Part shown: positions 25,779-35,845 of the stretch, piece after piece | Numbering within the stretch: position 1 is the first letter of the stretch | How the letters are laid out: each line of letters starts with the position of its first letter | Source: Massilia agri | GTDB lineage: Bacteria; Pseudomonadota; Gammaproteobacteria; Burkholderiales; Burkholderiaceae_D | Reading direction: 5' to 3' | Length of the DNA stretch: 64,000 bases | Assembly (NCBI RefSeq): GCF_024753255.1 | Contig: NZ_JANUHA010000007.1 | Location: forward strand, 124,001 to 188,000 | Notes under the pieces: model-generated | Told to the model about the DNA's origin: nothing | The model's input: the letters and a program-made list of their open reading frames with translations, nothing else | Databases searched by the model: none | Position numbers and translations under genes: made by a program

Positions 25779-28199
25779 TTACTGCGCGACGCCTGCGGGC
25801 GGGTTCGGCAGGTCCTTGGCCCGGGTGCCCCAGCCCGCGGTGTCCGGCTGCGCCGACAGCCCGTACTGCAGGGTGCCGGCCTGTTGCAGCTGCTCCCAGT
25901 CCAGCCACACGCGCTGTACCGGCTTGCCGGCATAGCTCACGGACTTGACGAACTGGCGCACGCCCGGCTTGGCGCCCGGCGCCTCGATGCGCAGCACGCC
26001 GCCCTTCGGCAGGTCGATCTCGGCCTTGGCAAAACGCGGCGCATGCAGCAGGAAGCGGCCACTGCCCGGAGTGTCCGGGTAGATGCCCAGCGCGCTGAAC
26101 AGGTACCAGGCCGACATGGTGCCCAGGTCGTCGTTGCCGGTCACGCCGCCGGCGCCGTTGGTGAACAGGGTCTCGGCCGCGCGCAGCACCGTGGTGGTCT
26201 TCCAGGGCTGGCCCATCAGGGTGTACATCCAGGGAGCGTGCAGGTCGGGCTCGTTGTTCGGGTTGTAGCGGAACTGGGCGTAGTAGCTGTACGGACCCAC
26301 GACCCAGGACTTGCGCACCGCGTTCGGGTCGGCCACCAGGGCGTCGTAGTCGAAGAACTGGTCGAGGCGGCCCAGGGCCTGCTTGGCGCCGCCCATGGCG
26401 GCTGCCAGGCCCGGCACGTCCTGCTGCACCAGCCACTGGTACTGCCAGGCGGTGCCTTCATGGAAGCCATGGTCGCCGCGCGGGTCGAAGCCGCTGCCGA
26501 CGTCCGCGAACCAGCTGCCGTCCTCGAGGCGCGGACGCGGGAAGCCCTTCTGGCCGGTCGGCGCATCGACCACGCTCGGGTCCCAGATCTTCTTCCAGTT
26601 CAGGGCGCGCTGCGACAGGATCTTTGCGTCCTCGTTCTTGCCCAGGGCCTTGGCCATCTGCGCCAGTGCGCTGTCGGCCAGTGCGTATTCCAGGGTCGCC
26701 GAGGCGCCATGGTGCGGGTCGGTATCCATGCCCTTCGAGATGAAGCTGCGGTCATACTGCACGAAGCCCTGGCGCAGGTAGCTCGGGTTGCCCGAACGGC
26801 CCTGCGGGCGGATGGCAAAGGCCGGCACGCCGAAGGCGTTCTCGCGCAGGGCGGCATAGGCTTCCTTCTCGCGGCCCTTGAGGGCGCCATAGCGCCACAG
26901 GTCGACCATGAACGGGGTCACCGGGTCGCCGGTCATGATGTTGGTTTCGAAGTTGGCGTAGCCCCAGCGCGGCAGCCAGCCGCCCTGCTCGCGGATCTTC
27001 AGCACCGAGTTGGCGATGTCGCGTGCGCGCTGCGGACGCAGCAGGGCGATCAGCTGGTTCTGGGCGCGGTAGGTGTCCCACAGCGAGAAGTACTCGTAGT
27101 AGGTCCAGTCCTTGGCGGTATGGATCTTGTCGTCGTAGCCGCGGTAGCGGCCGTCGGCATCGTTGCCGGTCATCGGCTGCAGCAGGGCGTGGTAGAGCGC
27201 GGTGTAGAACACGGTGCGATCATCATTTGAGCCGCCCTCAATGCGCACGCTGCCCAGCTCGCGCTGCCATTCGGCTTGCGATTTGGCTTTCATCGCATCG
27301 AAGGTGATCGGCTGGCCGTTCGCCATGCCGTCGGCCTTCAGGTTGATGCGCGCGCCTTCCGCATCCACGTGCGAGATCGCGCTCACCGCGGTGACGGCCT
27401 TGCCGTTCTTCAGGTCGAAGCTCAGCCAGACGCCGTGCGGCTTGGCCTCGCCGTTCTGGCTCGGGCCGTCCACGCCGGGCCAGCCGCCGCGGTCGTCCCA
27501 GATGCCCTTGGCAACGAAAGGCTGGTCGAACTGGATGCGGAACCAGGTCGTGTACTTGGCGCCGCCACAGAAACTCTTGGTGACGATCTGGCCTTCGACG
27601 CTGCGGTCGTCGACGATCTTCACCTGGCTGCCGATGACGGAATGGCGCTCGTTGGCCTGGCCCAGGTTGAGCAGCACGTGGCCGGTCGCGGTCTTGTCCG
27701 AGAAGGTGTAGCGCTCGGCGGCGGCGCGGGTCAGCGCCGTCGCTTCGGCGGTGATGCCGCCGTAGCTGGTGAGCTTCACCTTGTAGTAGCCGGCCTGGCC
27801 GACTTCGCCGTCGTGGGTGTATTCGGCGGCGTACTTCTTGTGGTCGAAGCTGCCTGGTTTACTGGTATCGAAATCGCCGCCCGGCTTGATGCTGCCGGTC
27901 ACCGGCAGCACGGACAGCTGGCCGCCCTGCTCCCAGCAGCCGGCGCCGGAGACGAAGGAGTGGCCGAAGCCGCGGATGCGCTTGTCGCTGTAGCGGTAGC
28001 CGGCGTAGTGGTCGGCGATCGGGCTGACCTGGATCTTGCCGAAGGGCGCCGAGGCGCCGGGGAAGGTGTTGCCTTCGTCCTGGGTGCCGATGAAGGTGTT
28101 CACGGGCGTGGTGTTGGCGGTTGCCGCCGACAGGGGCAGAGGTAGGGCCAGGACCACAAGGGCGAGGCCCAGGGCGGGAGCAAAACGGGTTTGACGCAT
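25779..28199 (-). CDS. GH92 family alpha-mannosidase
   Basis: An 806-residue exported enzyme. A signal peptide (FAPALGLALVVLALPLPLSAATA) precedes VNTFIGTQDEGNTFPGASAP, the classic GH92 opening, with FGKIQVSPIADHYAGYRYSD and GFGHSFVSGAGCWEQGGQLS. Further landmarks are YYEYFSLWDTYRAQNQL, GWLPRWGYANFETNIMTGDP, EGTAWQYQWLVQQDVPGL and the C-terminal GNDDLGTMSAWYLFSALGIYP. GH92 enzymes are calcium-dependent exo-alpha-mannosidases acting on mannans and high-mannose N-glycans. The linkage preference (1,2 or other) cannot be assigned. The ATG shares one base with the kinase stop (TGATG). Confidence 0.95.
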   Translation of the reverse strand: MRQTRFAPALGLALVVLALPLPLSAATANTTPVNTFIGTQDEGNTFPGASAPFGKIQVSPIADHYAGYRYSDKRIRGFGHSFVSGAGCWEQGGQLSVLPVTGSIKPGGDFDTSKPGSFDHKKYAAEYTHDGEVGQAGYYKVKLTSYGGITAEATALTRAAAERYTFSDKTATGHVLLNLGQANERHSVIGSQVKIVDDRSVEGQIVTKSFCGGAKYTTWFRIQFDQPFVAKGIWDDRGGWPGVDGPSQNGEAKPHGVWLSFDLKNGKAVTAVSAISHVDAEGARINLKADGMANGQPITFDAMKAKSQAEWQRELGSVRIEGGSNDDRTVFYTALYHALLQPMTGNDADGRYRGYDDKIHTAKDWTYYEYFSLWDTYRAQNQLIALLRPQRARDIANSVLKIREQGGWLPRWGYANFETNIMTGDPVTPFMVDLWRYGALKGREKEAYAALRENAFGVPAFAIRPQGRSGNPSYLRQGFVQYDRSFISKGMDTDPHHGASATLEYALADSALAQMAKALGKNEDAKILSQRALNWKKIWDPSVVDAPTGQKGFPRPRLEDGSWFADVGSGFDPRGDHGFHEGTAWQYQWLVQQDVPGLAAAMGGAKQALGRLDQFFDYDALVADPNAVRKSWVVGPYSYYAQFRYNPNNEPDLHAPWMYTLMGQPWKTTTVLRAAETLFTNGAGGVTGNDDLGTMSAWYLFSALGIYPDTPGSGRFLLHAPRFAKAEIDLPKGGVLRIEAPGAKPGVRQFVKSVSYAGKPVQRVWLDWEQLQQAGTLQYGLSAQPDTAGWGTRAKDLPNPPAGVAQ

Positions 28200-29137
28200 C
28201 ACGATACTTCTCCTTCGAGCAGTTCGAACAATTGGTGCATGGCCGCTGGGGTCGGCGGCGTGGCGCCCGCTTGCAGGCAGGCGGCGGAACCGGCAGCCAG
28301 TGCGGCGTGCAGGTGGGATTGCAGGCTGCGCGCCGGCTGGCGCGACAGGCTGTGCAAGAGGCCGGCGATGCTGGCGTCGCCGGCGCCGACGGTGTCGACC
28401 ACGGCGACCTTCGGCGCCATCGCGTGAACACGTTCTTCACCGCGGAACAGGCTCGCGCCCTGGCCGCCGCGCGTGAGGAGGAACAGCGCTGCCGGATTCA
28501 TGGCGCGCAGGCGGGCAAAGGCATCAATCACGCCCAGGCCCGGGAACAGGCCGCGCAGGTCGTCGTCGGACACCTTGATCACGTCGGCGATCGCCGCCAG
28601 GGCTTCGAGGGTCGGCGTGTAGCGCTCGTCCATCAGGTTGCGGTAATTCGGGTCGTAGCTGATCGACACGCCCTGGGCCTTCAATTGCTTCGCCAGCGCC
28701 ACCAGCGTGGACGCCAGCGGCTGGCGCGCCAGGCTGATGCCGCCGAAGTGGGCCCACTGCAGGGCCTCGGTCCAGCCAGCCGGGTATTGGCCCGGGTCGA
28801 AATGCAGGTCGGCGCTGTCGTCGCCGATGAAGAAGTAGTGCGGCGGCTCGCTTTTCTCGACGATGGCCAGCAGCGGCGAGCGCGGCACGCGCTGCAGCAG
28901 GCGCAGGTCCAGGCCGACTTCCTCGCTGGCCGCCCACAGGGCGTCGCCGAAACGGTCCTGGCTGATGGCGCCGGCGAAGGCGGCCTTCTCGCCCAGGCCG
29001 GCCAGCGCGCGCGCCACGTTCCAGGTCGAGCCGCCCACGCGGGCGACCCAGGTGTCATTGCCCTGGTCGATCATGTCGGTGAGCGCCTCGCCGGCGCACA
29101 GCATCACGGGTGCCGCAGTCATCGTTACGTCAGTCAT
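28199..29137 (-). CDS. PfkB-family carbohydrate kinase (fructokinase-like)
   Basis: A 312-residue ribokinase-fold kinase. GGSTWNVARALAGLGEKAAF is the PfkB signature near the N-terminus, and VVDTVGAGDASIAGLLHSL carries the catalytic Asp and anion hole. ISYDPNYRNLMDE is typical of fructokinases. It sits one base after an AGE-type mannose/fructose isomerase, so fructose to fructose 6-phosphate is the likely reaction; this is inferred from context. The enzyme is cytoplasmic. Confidence 0.88.
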   Translation of the reverse strand: MTDVTMTAAPVMLCAGEALTDMIDQGNDTWVARVGGSTWNVARALAGLGEKAAFAGAISQDRFGDALWAASEEVGLDLRLLQRVPRSPLLAIVEKSEPPHYFFIGDDSADLHFDPGQYPAGWTEALQWAHFGGISLARQPLASTLVALAKQLKAQGVSISYDPNYRNLMDERYTPTLEALAAIADVIKVSDDDLRGLFPGLGVIDAFARLRAMNPAALFLLTRGGQGASLFRGEERVHAMAPKVAVVDTVGAGDASIAGLLHSLSRQPARSLQSHLHAALAAGSAACLQAGATPPTPAAMHQLFELLEGEVS

Positions 29138-29138
29138 A

Positions 29139-30347
29139 TCAAGCCTTCGGCAGCACGGCCACGATGTCGTAGACGGCGCCCATGGTGTGGTAGTCGACCT
29201 TGCCGGCCGGGCTCTTCTCGTCGCTCAGCTTGCGGTTCTCGCGGTCGAGGATGCGGTACCAGGCGCCGTGCTGGTGGTCGACCATATGGGTCCAGCTGTA
29301 GGCCCAGATGCGGTCGTACCATTCCCAGTAGTAGGCATTGCCGGTGCGCTCGGCCAGCATGGCGGCGGCCGCGGCGCTCTCTGCCTGCACCCAGAAGTAC
29401 TTGTGCCAGTCGCAGATCTCGAGGCTGGGGGCCAGCGAGTAGCACAGGCCGCCGTGCTCACTGTCCCAGCCCTGCTCCACCGCCACCTTGAACAGGCGCT
29501 CGGCGGTCGGCAGCAGCCAGCCCAGGTCTTTCTGCAGCACGCCTTCGGCGCGCGCTTCCAGCAGCAGGAGCAGCTTGGCCCACTCGGTGAAGTGGCCCGG
29601 CTGGTAGCCCCAGGGACGGAACAGGTTTTCCGGGTCGTCGATATTGAACTTCCAGTCCGGCTGCCACGCCTGGTCGTAGTGTTCCCAGATCAGGCCACCG
29701 CAACGCCCCGCCTGGCGCTGGGTGATGTTGTAGGCGACCGTGTAGGCGCGCTCCAGGTAGCGGGCTTCGCCGGTGGCCTGGTGGGCCGCCAGCAGGGCTT
29801 CGACCGAGTGCATATTGGCGTTCTGGCCGCGGTAGGTCGACAGCACGCTCCAGTCCTGGCTCGCCTCATCGGCGTAAAGGCCGTCCGCTTCGCTCCAGAA
29901 GCGGCGCTCCATCAGCTCGAAGGCTTCGCCGATCCAGGGACGGGCTTCCTCCACGCCGGCCATGGTGGCGTGCGAGTAGGCCAGCAGCACGAAGGCTTCG
30001 CCGTAGGCGTGCTGGGTGCCGTCTTCGATCTTGCTCCCGTCGAGCATCCAGGCATAGCCGTCGCCATCCGGCGCACGGTGCGCCTCGCGCACGAAACGCA
30101 CCGCGTGCTTCAGGCCCTCGAGGTAGGCCGGGTCCTGGAAGTGGCGGTAGGCCATCGCATAGGTGAACACGAAACGCGTGCTGCTCACCAGGTGGCGGTG
30201 GGTGGCGTCGTAGACCGCGCCGTCGTCCTTGAAATAGTGGTACATGCCCCCTTGGGGGTCGATCGCGCGCGGATGGTAGAAGCGCATCGTGTGGCGCGCG
30301 TGGTCGAGCAGGACGTCCGGGCTGCGGAAGTTCGGGAGAGTGGTCAT
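29139..30347 (-). CDS. AGE-family sugar epimerase/isomerase (mannose isomerase-like)
   Basis: A 402-residue (alpha/alpha)6-barrel enzyme of the N-acylglucosamine 2-epimerase family. RFVFTYAMAYRHFQDPAYLE, YRGQNANMHSVEALLAAHQA (with the catalytic His pocket), PWGYQPGHFTEWAKLLLLLE and DWHKYFWVQAESAAAAAML match D-mannose isomerase and related members. The pairing with alpha- and beta-mannosidases and a fructokinase-like gene favours mannose to fructose interconversion over GlcNAc epimerisation. It follows the LacI regulator by 25 bases and is followed one base later by the kinase. Confidence 0.87.
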   Translation of the reverse strand: MTTLPNFRSPDVLLDHARHTMRFYHPRAIDPQGGMYHYFKDDGAVYDATHRHLVSSTRFVFTYAMAYRHFQDPAYLEGLKHAVRFVREAHRAPDGDGYAWMLDGSKIEDGTQHAYGEAFVLLAYSHATMAGVEEARPWIGEAFELMERRFWSEADGLYADEASQDWSVLSTYRGQNANMHSVEALLAAHQATGEARYLERAYTVAYNITQRQAGRCGGLIWEHYDQAWQPDWKFNIDDPENLFRPWGYQPGHFTEWAKLLLLLEARAEGVLQKDLGWLLPTAERLFKVAVEQGWDSEHGGLCYSLAPSLEICDWHKYFWVQAESAAAAAMLAERTGNAYYWEWYDRIWAYSWTHMVDHQHGAWYRILDRENRKLSDEKSPAGKVDYHTMGAVYDIVAVLPKA

Positions 30348-30372
30348 ATTGTCGTGTGGGGTCGGGTGGGGA

Positions 30373-31359
30373 CTAATCGTCGTAACTGCTCTCGCGCACG
30401 ATCATCTCGACCGGCACGGTAATCTGGGATGGCTGTTCGTCCGGCTTGTGCAGCAGGAGATCGACCCCGGCCCGGCCCAGCGCTTCCTTGTCGACGCGTA
30501 CCGTGCTCAATGGGGGAATCGCGGCAGCCGCCGCGGCGATGTCATCGAAGCCGACGATCGCGATGTCGTAGGGGACCTTCAGGCCTTCGTTCAGGCAGAA
30601 CTTCATGGCGGTCAGCGCCGTGCTGTCGTTGTAGCAGAACACCGCGTCGGCGCGCTTCGGAAGAGCGAGCAGGCTGCGCATGGCTTCGGCCACGGCCTCG
30701 TCGCCCTCGCCCATCGAGGGCACGATGACTTCGAGGTCGGGGTCGGCGTGGACCTTGGCGTCGAACAGGGCCTGGCGGAAGCCCCGGTTGCGCTGCTGGA
30801 TGCTGTAGTGGGCCAGCGAGCCGGAGAGCATGGCGATGCGCTTGCGGCCGGTGCGCAGCAGGTGCTGGGTGGCGAGGTAGCCGCCGCGCAGGTTGTCCGG
30901 ATTGACCGAGGTGAAGCCGCGCCGGTGCATGTCGACCAGCACCATAGGCTTGCCGACCTGCTGCAGGGCGGCCAGCACTTCGGGTTCGAAGAAGCCGGCG
31001 CAGATGATGGCGTCGGGCTGGTGCAGGCGAATCTGGCCCAGCACCGGTTCGGCCGGGCCGACCGCGATGAAGGACAGGGCCACGCCCTCGCGGCGGCAGG
31101 CCTCTTCGGCGCCGTGCAGGACGGGTGAGAAGAAGGGACTGGAGGCCAGGGTGTTGTGCTGGCTGTGGAGCAGGAAGGCGATGCGGCGGATGCGGCCCTT
31201 CTTCAGCTGCGAGAAGTCATAGCCCAGGCGCAGGGCCGCTTCGCGCACCTTGTCGCGGGTGACTTCGGTCATGCCGGCCTGGTTCTTCAGCGCGCGCGAG
31301 ACCGTGCCGATCGACAGGCCGGTGGTTTCCGCGATGTCGCGCAGGGTTACCTGGCTCAT
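30373..31359 (-). CDS. LacI-family transcriptional regulator
   Basis: A 328-residue repressor. The N-terminal helix-turn-helix VTLRDIAETTGLSIGTVSRA is followed by a periplasmic-binding-protein-like sensor domain with VDMHRRGFTSVNPDNLRGGY and IAIVGFDDIAAAAAAIPPLS. It heads the isomerase-kinase-GH92-transporter-GH63-GH31 operon and probably represses it, and perhaps the TonB-receptor operon, in the absence of a mannose-derived ligand. AAACGCGTTT and TTTAGTAAA sites surround its promoter. Confidence 0.93.
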   Translation of the reverse strand: MSQVTLRDIAETTGLSIGTVSRALKNQAGMTEVTRDKVREAALRLGYDFSQLKKGRIRRIAFLLHSQHNTLASSPFFSPVLHGAEEACRREGVALSFIAVGPAEPVLGQIRLHQPDAIICAGFFEPEVLAALQQVGKPMVLVDMHRRGFTSVNPDNLRGGYLATQHLLRTGRKRIAMLSGSLAHYSIQQRNRGFRQALFDAKVHADPDLEVIVPSMGEGDEAVAEAMRSLLALPKRADAVFCYNDSTALTAMKFCLNEGLKVPYDIAIVGFDDIAAAAAAIPPLSTVRVDKEALGRAGVDLLLHKPDEQPSQITVPVEMIVRESSYDD

Positions 31360-31429
31360 GGCCGCACCTCAAGGCGCCGGCCATGCAGCGAAATGACGTG
31401 CATGAAAGGTCTCCAGTCTTTGTTTTATT

Positions 31430-31439
31430 AAACGCGTTT
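31430..31439. promoter_or_regulatory. Candidate LacI-type operator AAACGCGTTT
   Basis: A perfect 10-base palindrome with a central CG, the usual form of LacI-family sites, in the leader of the LacI-led operon. The related AAACATGTTT lies upstream of the TonB-receptor gene. Confidence 0.5.
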
Positions 31440-31499
31440 TTCACCGCGTCTTCCTGCTGTCGGAGGGCGCCTTCGCGCCACTCCTTTTCATAGTCGGTT

Positions 31500-31529
31500 T
31501 TTATATCAGCCGCGTTTTGGCAGCGTCAA
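31500..31529 (-). promoter_or_regulatory. Promoter of the LacI-led glycan operon
   Basis: On the minus strand -35 TTGACG (31529-31524) and -10 TATAAA (31505-31500) are 18 bases apart, about 140 bases before the regulator start. Confidence 0.65.
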
Positions 31530-31565
31530 CCGCAGTTGCGTAAAGCGCGGCTTTTTTAGCTTATT

Positions 31566-31574
31566 TTTAGTAAA
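31566..31574. promoter_or_regulatory. Candidate operator TTTAGTAAA upstream of the LacI-led operon
   Basis: TTTAGTAAA lies about 60 bases upstream of the -10 box, and is the inverse of TTTACTAAA at 39080-39088 in the TonB-receptor leader. It continues into an imperfect TAAACAAA-CT-TTTGTTAA palindrome that runs into the GH2 stop codon. Confidence 0.45.
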
Positions 31575-31584
31575 CAAACTTTTG

Positions 31585-34233
31585 TTAATAGGTGATGTCT
31601 TTTGTCAGGGTTTGCAGGCGCAAGCCCTTGCGCAAGGCGGCCAGGCCGGCCTTCGACGACACGCGCAGGCTGACGCGTTCCCCCGGCAGCAGGGTCAGGG
31701 CGTTATCCGACACCTCGGCCTCGCCCGCATCGACCCACAGGCCCCGCACCAGGGCCGCCGCCTGCAGCTCGAGCACATAGGCGCCGTCCTTGCTGCGCCA
31801 TTGCGCCTGCAGGCCGGGCTCCTGCCATGCCATGTCCTTGGCCGCCTTGAAGTACACCACGCGGCGCGAAGCCGGCTCGCCCTCCGCGCGCAGCTCGAAG
31901 ACCGCCACGGTGGATGCCGGGTCGGCCCGGCCGAGCAGGTCGGCGTCCAGGTAGTCCGCGACCCTCGATGCCGACAGCGGCGCCATCTCGACCGGCTTGC
32001 GCTCGTCGCGCAGGATCGCGCCGTCGAGCGTCATCACGCGCAGGCGCAGTTCGCCGCGCACGGCCTGGGCGCGGTCGTTCAGCAGGTGTACCTGCGTCTT
32101 CCCGGCCGCATTGCGCAGCGCGGACACCGCCACCGGCGCGAAGAAGCGGCGCGCATGGAACTGCAGCGCCTTCCAGCGCCCGAACCAGTCCACGCTGGAC
32201 CAGGAAGCGCCCGGCCACACGTCGTTCAGCTGCCAGTAGAGGGAACCCATGGTGAAGGGACGGCTGGCGCGGTGGTGCAGGGCCGCCAGCTCGATGCCCT
32301 CGGCCTGCATCACCTGGCTCAGGTAGATGAAGCGGCCGAAATCCTGCGGCTCGCCGAATTCCTCCTTCACATATTTCATCAGGCGTTCATTGCCTTTACC
32401 GGCCAGGAACTTCTGGTGCGCCTCGATCACCGGCGTCGCCACGCCCTGCTCCGCGCGCTTGGCGAAGGCGTCGACCGTGCGCTGCACCGGCCAGGCCTGC
32501 AGGCCGTACTCGGACATGAAGCGCGGCGTGATCTCCAGGTATTTGGTGACCGGATGGGCCGGGTTGCCCCAGACTTCCCAGTAGTGCATATCGCCGCTGG
32601 CCGGGGTGTTGGCGACTTCCGCCAGGTCGTCGCCCGGAGAACTGGACCAGTAGCCGATGCCGCCGGCTTCCTCCGCCACGACCTGGCGCAGGTCGCCGCC
32701 GAAGAGCTGCACATAGCCCTTCCAGACCTTGTCGGCGAAGGCGGGATCGGCCTTCTTGAGGTCCTTGCCGTGCCCCCAGTACTTCCACGCGATCTCTTCC
32801 TCGTTGTTGCCGCACCAGAGCACGATGCTCGGGTGGTTGCGCAGGCGCCGCACCTGGTCGCGCGCCTCCGCCACCACGCTGGCGCGGAAGCCATCGTCGT
32901 AGGCCGGCTGCATGCCGCCGCCGAACATGAAGTCCTGCCAGACCATCAGGCCCAGCTCGTCGGCCAGCTCGAAGAAATCGTCGTTCTCGTAATAGCCGCC
33001 GCCCCAGCTGCGCAGCATGTTCATGTTGGCGTCGCGCGCCGATTCGAGCACGCGGCGCAGCTGCGCCCTCGTCACCCTTGGCTGGAACATGTCGAAGGGG
33101 ATGGTGTTCGCGCCCTTGGCGAAGACCGGGATGCCGTTCACGAGGAAGTAGAAGCTCTTGCCCTTCTCGTCCGGGTCGCGCCGCAACTCCACGCTGCGCA
33201 GGCCGGTGCGCGCGGCCAGCCTGGCCACGGTCGCCTTGCCCTCGCCGACTTCCAGCTCGTAGCGGTACAGCGGCTGGGCGCCGTAGCCGTTCGGGAACCA
33301 GCGCTGCGGCTGGTCGATCCGGACCGGCAGTTCGATGCGGTTGGCGCCCGCACGCAAGCTCGCTTCCCGCTGCGCCGCCAGGCTCCGCTTGCCGCCCGGC
33401 GCGGTCTGCCACAGGCGCAGCGTGACCGCGCCATCGCGCACCGCGTCCAGCGTGGCGATCGCGGCGACGTCGGCGCGCGCCGCCTCCGCGCGGTCCTGGC
33501 GCAGCTGCAGGTCGTCGATGCGGACCGCATCCCAGCTTTGCAGCACGACGGGCTTGTTGATGCCGGCAGTGACGTAGCGCGGCCCCCAGTCCCAGCCGTA
33601 ATGGTAGGCCGGCTTGCGCGCGAAGTTGCCCGTCATCGCGTCCTTCGGTTCGTCGCCATAAGGAGATGGGTAGTTGCCGGCGATCTTGTGCGGCATCGCC
33701 TGTACCTGCGGCAGCAGGGTCGCGATCGGCGAGCGGAACACGATGCGCAGCTCGTTGCCTTTGGCGCGCAGCTTGCCCTGGACCGGCAGCCGCCAGCTGC
33801 GGTGGGCGTTGTCGGCCTTCAGGAGCTGCTCGCCATTGAGCCAGACCTCGGCATAGGTATCGAGGCCCTTGAATACGAGGTCGCTGCGCGCCCGTCCCAG
33901 GAGCTCGCGCGGCGCATCGAAGCGGGTCTGGTATTCCCAGTCCGCCAGGCCGATCCATTGCAGGCCGGCCTCGGGGGCGCCGACATAGGGGTCGGCGATG
34001 ACCTTGTGCGCCAGCAGGTCGGTGTGCACGGTGCCCGGCACGCTCGCCGCGCGCCATGGCGCCGCTTCCGGATGGGCGCCCGCCTGGGCGCTGCCCGGCA
34101 GCAGGCGGAAGGTCCAGCCCTTGTCGATGAGGATCTGGCCGGGCGCCGCCGCCATGGCCGAGGCGGTGGCGATGGCCAGCACGGCGCCGAGCAGCAGGCG
34201 CGCGACAGGGCCCAGCAATGGACGCTTGTTCAT
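31585..34233 (-). CDS. GH2 family beta-mannosidase
   Basis: An 882-residue exported enzyme. A signal peptide ([20 protein letters not shown]) precedes the jelly-roll [19 protein letters not shown]. The barrel has the acid/base in [20 protein letters not shown] and the nucleophile Glu in [16 protein letters not shown], both typical of family GH2 beta-mannosidases. [20 protein letters not shown] and [20 protein letters not shown] are further signatures. It would remove the beta-linked mannose at the core of N-glycans or from mannan oligomers. ATG at 34233 overlaps the halogenase stop (ATGA), linking it to the TonB-receptor operon rather than to the LacI-led one. Confidence 0.94.
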   Translation of the reverse strand: MNKRPLLGPVARLLLGAVLAIATASAMAAAPGQILIDKGWTFRLLPGSAQAGAHPEAAPWRAASVPGTVHTDLLAHKVIADPYVGAPEAGLQWIGLADWEYQTRFDAPRELLGRARSDLVFKGLDTYAEVWLNGEQLLKADNAHRSWRLPVQGKLRAKGNELRIVFRSPIATLLPQVQAMPHKIAGNYPSPYGDEPKDAMTGNFARKPAYHYGWDWGPRYVTAGINKPVVLQSWDAVRIDDLQLRQDRAEAARADVAAIATLDAVRDGAVTLRLWQTAPGGKRSLAAQREASLRAGANRIELPVRIDQPQRWFPNGYGAQPLYRYELEVGEGKATVARLAARTGLRSVELRRDPDEKGKSFYFLVNGIPVFAKGANTIPFDMFQPRVTRAQLRRVLESARDANMNMLRSWGGGYYENDDFFELADELGLMVWQDFMFGGGMQPAYDDGFRASVVAEARDQVRRLRNHPSIVLWCGNNEEEIAWKYWGHGKDLKKADPAFADKVWKGYVQLFGGDLRQVVAEEAGGIGYWSSSPGDDLAEVANTPASGDMHYWEVWGNPAHPVTKYLEITPRFMSEYGLQAWPVQRTVDAFAKRAEQGVATPVIEAHQKFLAGKGNERLMKYVKEEFGEPQDFGRFIYLSQVMQAEGIELAALHHRASRPFTMGSLYWQLNDVWPGASWSSVDWFGRWKALQFHARRFFAPVAVSALRNAAGKTQVHLLNDRAQAVRGELRLRVMTLDGAILRDERKPVEMAPLSASRVADYLDADLLGRADPASTVAVFELRAEGEPASRRVVYFKAAKDMAWQEPGLQAQWRSKDGAYVLELQAAALVRGLWVDAGEAEVSDNALTLLPGERVSLRVSSKAGLAALRKGLRLQTLTKDITY

Positions 34234-35750
34234 GGCGTGTTCGCTTTCCAGTAACGGTCGATCCACTCCTGGTGGGTCGGCATGGTGGAGACGGCACGCG
34301 CAAGGAGCGTGCGGATGCCTTCGACGTGCTCGACGAGCTTCTCTTCCGGCATCTCGTCGACGATCGGGTGGTAATTCTGCGGAACGATGCGCTGCCCCAG
34401 CATCACCTGCACCCAGCTCGGCAGCGCGAAGAAATCCTCGCCGTTGCGGAAGTAGCGTCCGTCATAGCGGAACAGGTCCATCGCTTCACGCAGGCTGTCC
34501 GGCACCGACATGGTGCGGCAGTAGTCCCAAAAGGGCGTGTCGTCGCGCTCGGTGGCGTGGTAGTGCAGGATCAGGAAGTCGCGCACGCGTTCGTACTCGA
34601 AGGCCGATTCGCGGTTGTAGCGATCGATGAGCAAGGGGCTCATGTCGCGCGTCGGGAACAGGCTCAGCAAACGCGTGATGCCCGACTGCGCGAGATAGAT
34701 GCTGGTCGACTCGAGCGGCTCCAGGAAGCCGCTGGCCAGGCCGAGCGCCACGACGTTCTTGTTCCAGAACTTGTTGCGCATGCCGGTGGTGAAGCGCAGC
34801 GGGCGCGGATCGGCCAGGGCCTTGCCGTCCAGGTTCGCAAGCAGCGTGCTTGCCGCCTCATCGTCGCTGATGTATTTGCTCGAATAGACATAGCCGTTGC
34901 CCGTGCGGTGCTGCAGCGGAATGCGCCACTGCCAGCCGGCCTCGCGCGCGGTCGACTTCGTGTATGGCGTGATCGGATCGACCTTCTCGCTGGGCACGGC
35001 CATCGCGCGGTCGCAGGGCAGCCAATGCGACCAGTCGACGTAGCCGGTCTTGAGGGTTTCTTCGATGAGCAGCCCGCGGAAGCCCGAGCAGTCGATGAAC
35101 AGTTCACCCTCGACGAGCTGGCCGTTCTCCAGCACCAGCGACTCGACGAAGCCATTGTCCGCGCGTTGGTTGACCCTGACGATCTTGCCTTCGATGCGCT
35201 GCACGCCGCGCTGCTCCGCCAGCTCGCGCAGGAAGCGCGCGTAGAGCGTCGCATCGAAGTGGTAGGCATAGGCGATGTCGGCCAGGGGCGAGCCCGGCGG
35301 CGCGCTCCTGTCGCCCGGCGCGACCCGGCCTTGCGGCGCCATCACCGTCTGCGCCGAGTACGCGCCGATCGGCGCGGCGCGTCCTTGATGGTGCAGCTTG
35401 AGCCAGAACTGGTGGAAGGGCAGCGGCCCCACGGCGCGGCCGATGGTGCCGAAACCGTGCAGATAGCTGTCGCCGAGCCTGGCCCAGTCATTGAACTCGA
35501 TGCCCAGCTTGACGGTGGCGTGGGTGCGCTTGACGAAGTCGGCTTCGTCGATGCCCAGCCACTGGCCGTTGAACATGCGGATATGGGGGACACTCGCCTC
35601 CCCCACGCCGACGATGCCGATTTCCTCGGACTCGACCAGGCGAACGGTGGCGCTCTTGCCGAGATAGGTGACGAGGCTTGCCGCGGCCATCCAGCCCGCA
35701 CTGCCGCCACCGACGACCGTGATTGAACGGATGCGGTTCTGCTTTTCCAT
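34230..35750 (-). CDS. Flavin-dependent tryptophan halogenase-like protein
   Basis: A 506-residue flavoprotein. It has the FAD motif [15 protein letters not shown], the halogenase motif [10 protein letters not shown] (WxWxIP), the catalytic lysine context [12 protein letters not shown] (Lys81) and the catalytic glutamate context [11 protein letters not shown]. Both active-site residues known from PrnA/RebH therefore appear retained. Homologues of this group sit beside TonB receptors in many glycan loci of Xanthomonas, Caulobacter and relatives, where no chlorinated product is known. Its position between the TonB receptor and a beta-mannosidase, with an ATGA overlap, suggests a role linked to glycan uptake. 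The substrate is unknown. Confidence 0.85.
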   Translation of the reverse strand: MEKQNRIRSITVVGGGSAGWMAAASLVTYLGKSATVRLVESEEIGIVGVGEASVPHIRMFNGQWLGIDEADFVKRTHATVKLGIEFNDWARLGDSYLHGFGTIGRAVGPLPFHQFWLKLHHQGRAAPIGAYSAQTVMAPQGRVAPGDRSAPPGSPLADIAYAYHFDATLYARFLRELAEQRGVQRIEGKIVRVNQRADNGFVESLVLENGQLVEGELFIDCSGFRGLLIEETLKTGYVDWSHWLPCDRAMAVPSEKVDPITPYTKSTAREAGWQWRIPLQHRTGNGYVYSSKYISDDEAASTLLANLDGKALADPRPLRFTTGMRNKFWNKNVVALGLASGFLEPLESTSIYLAQSGITRLLSLFPTRDMSPLLIDRYNRESAFEYERVRDFLILHYHATERDDTPFWDYCRTMSVPDSLREAMDLFRYDGRYFRNGEDFFALPSWVQVMLGQRIVPQNYHPIVDEMPEEKLVEHVEGIRTLLARAVSTMPTHQEWIDRYWKANTP

Positions 35751-35801
35751 GATTGTCCCAAACGAAGACGGCCTTGCCGGAACAACCGGCAAAGCCTGGG
35801 A

Positions 35802-35832
35802 AAAAGACTCCCCGGCCAGCAGCACCGGGGAG
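35802..35832 (-). terminator. Terminator between the TonB receptor and halogenase genes
   Basis: On the minus strand CTCCCCGG / CCGGGGAG form a stem followed by TCTTTTT, 14 bases after the receptor stop. A second hairpin, GCCTTGCCGG / CCGGCAAAGC, lies just downstream at about 35770-35794. Some read-through must feed the halogenase and GH2 genes unless they have their own promoter. Confidence 0.75.
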
Positions 35833-35845
35833 GAAACGGAAAGGC

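Noticed and set aside
31540..31584. Terminator for the GH2 gene in the AT-rich stretch after its stop
   Set aside because: The inverted repeat is imperfect and the T-run is not adjacent to a stable stem on the minus strand.
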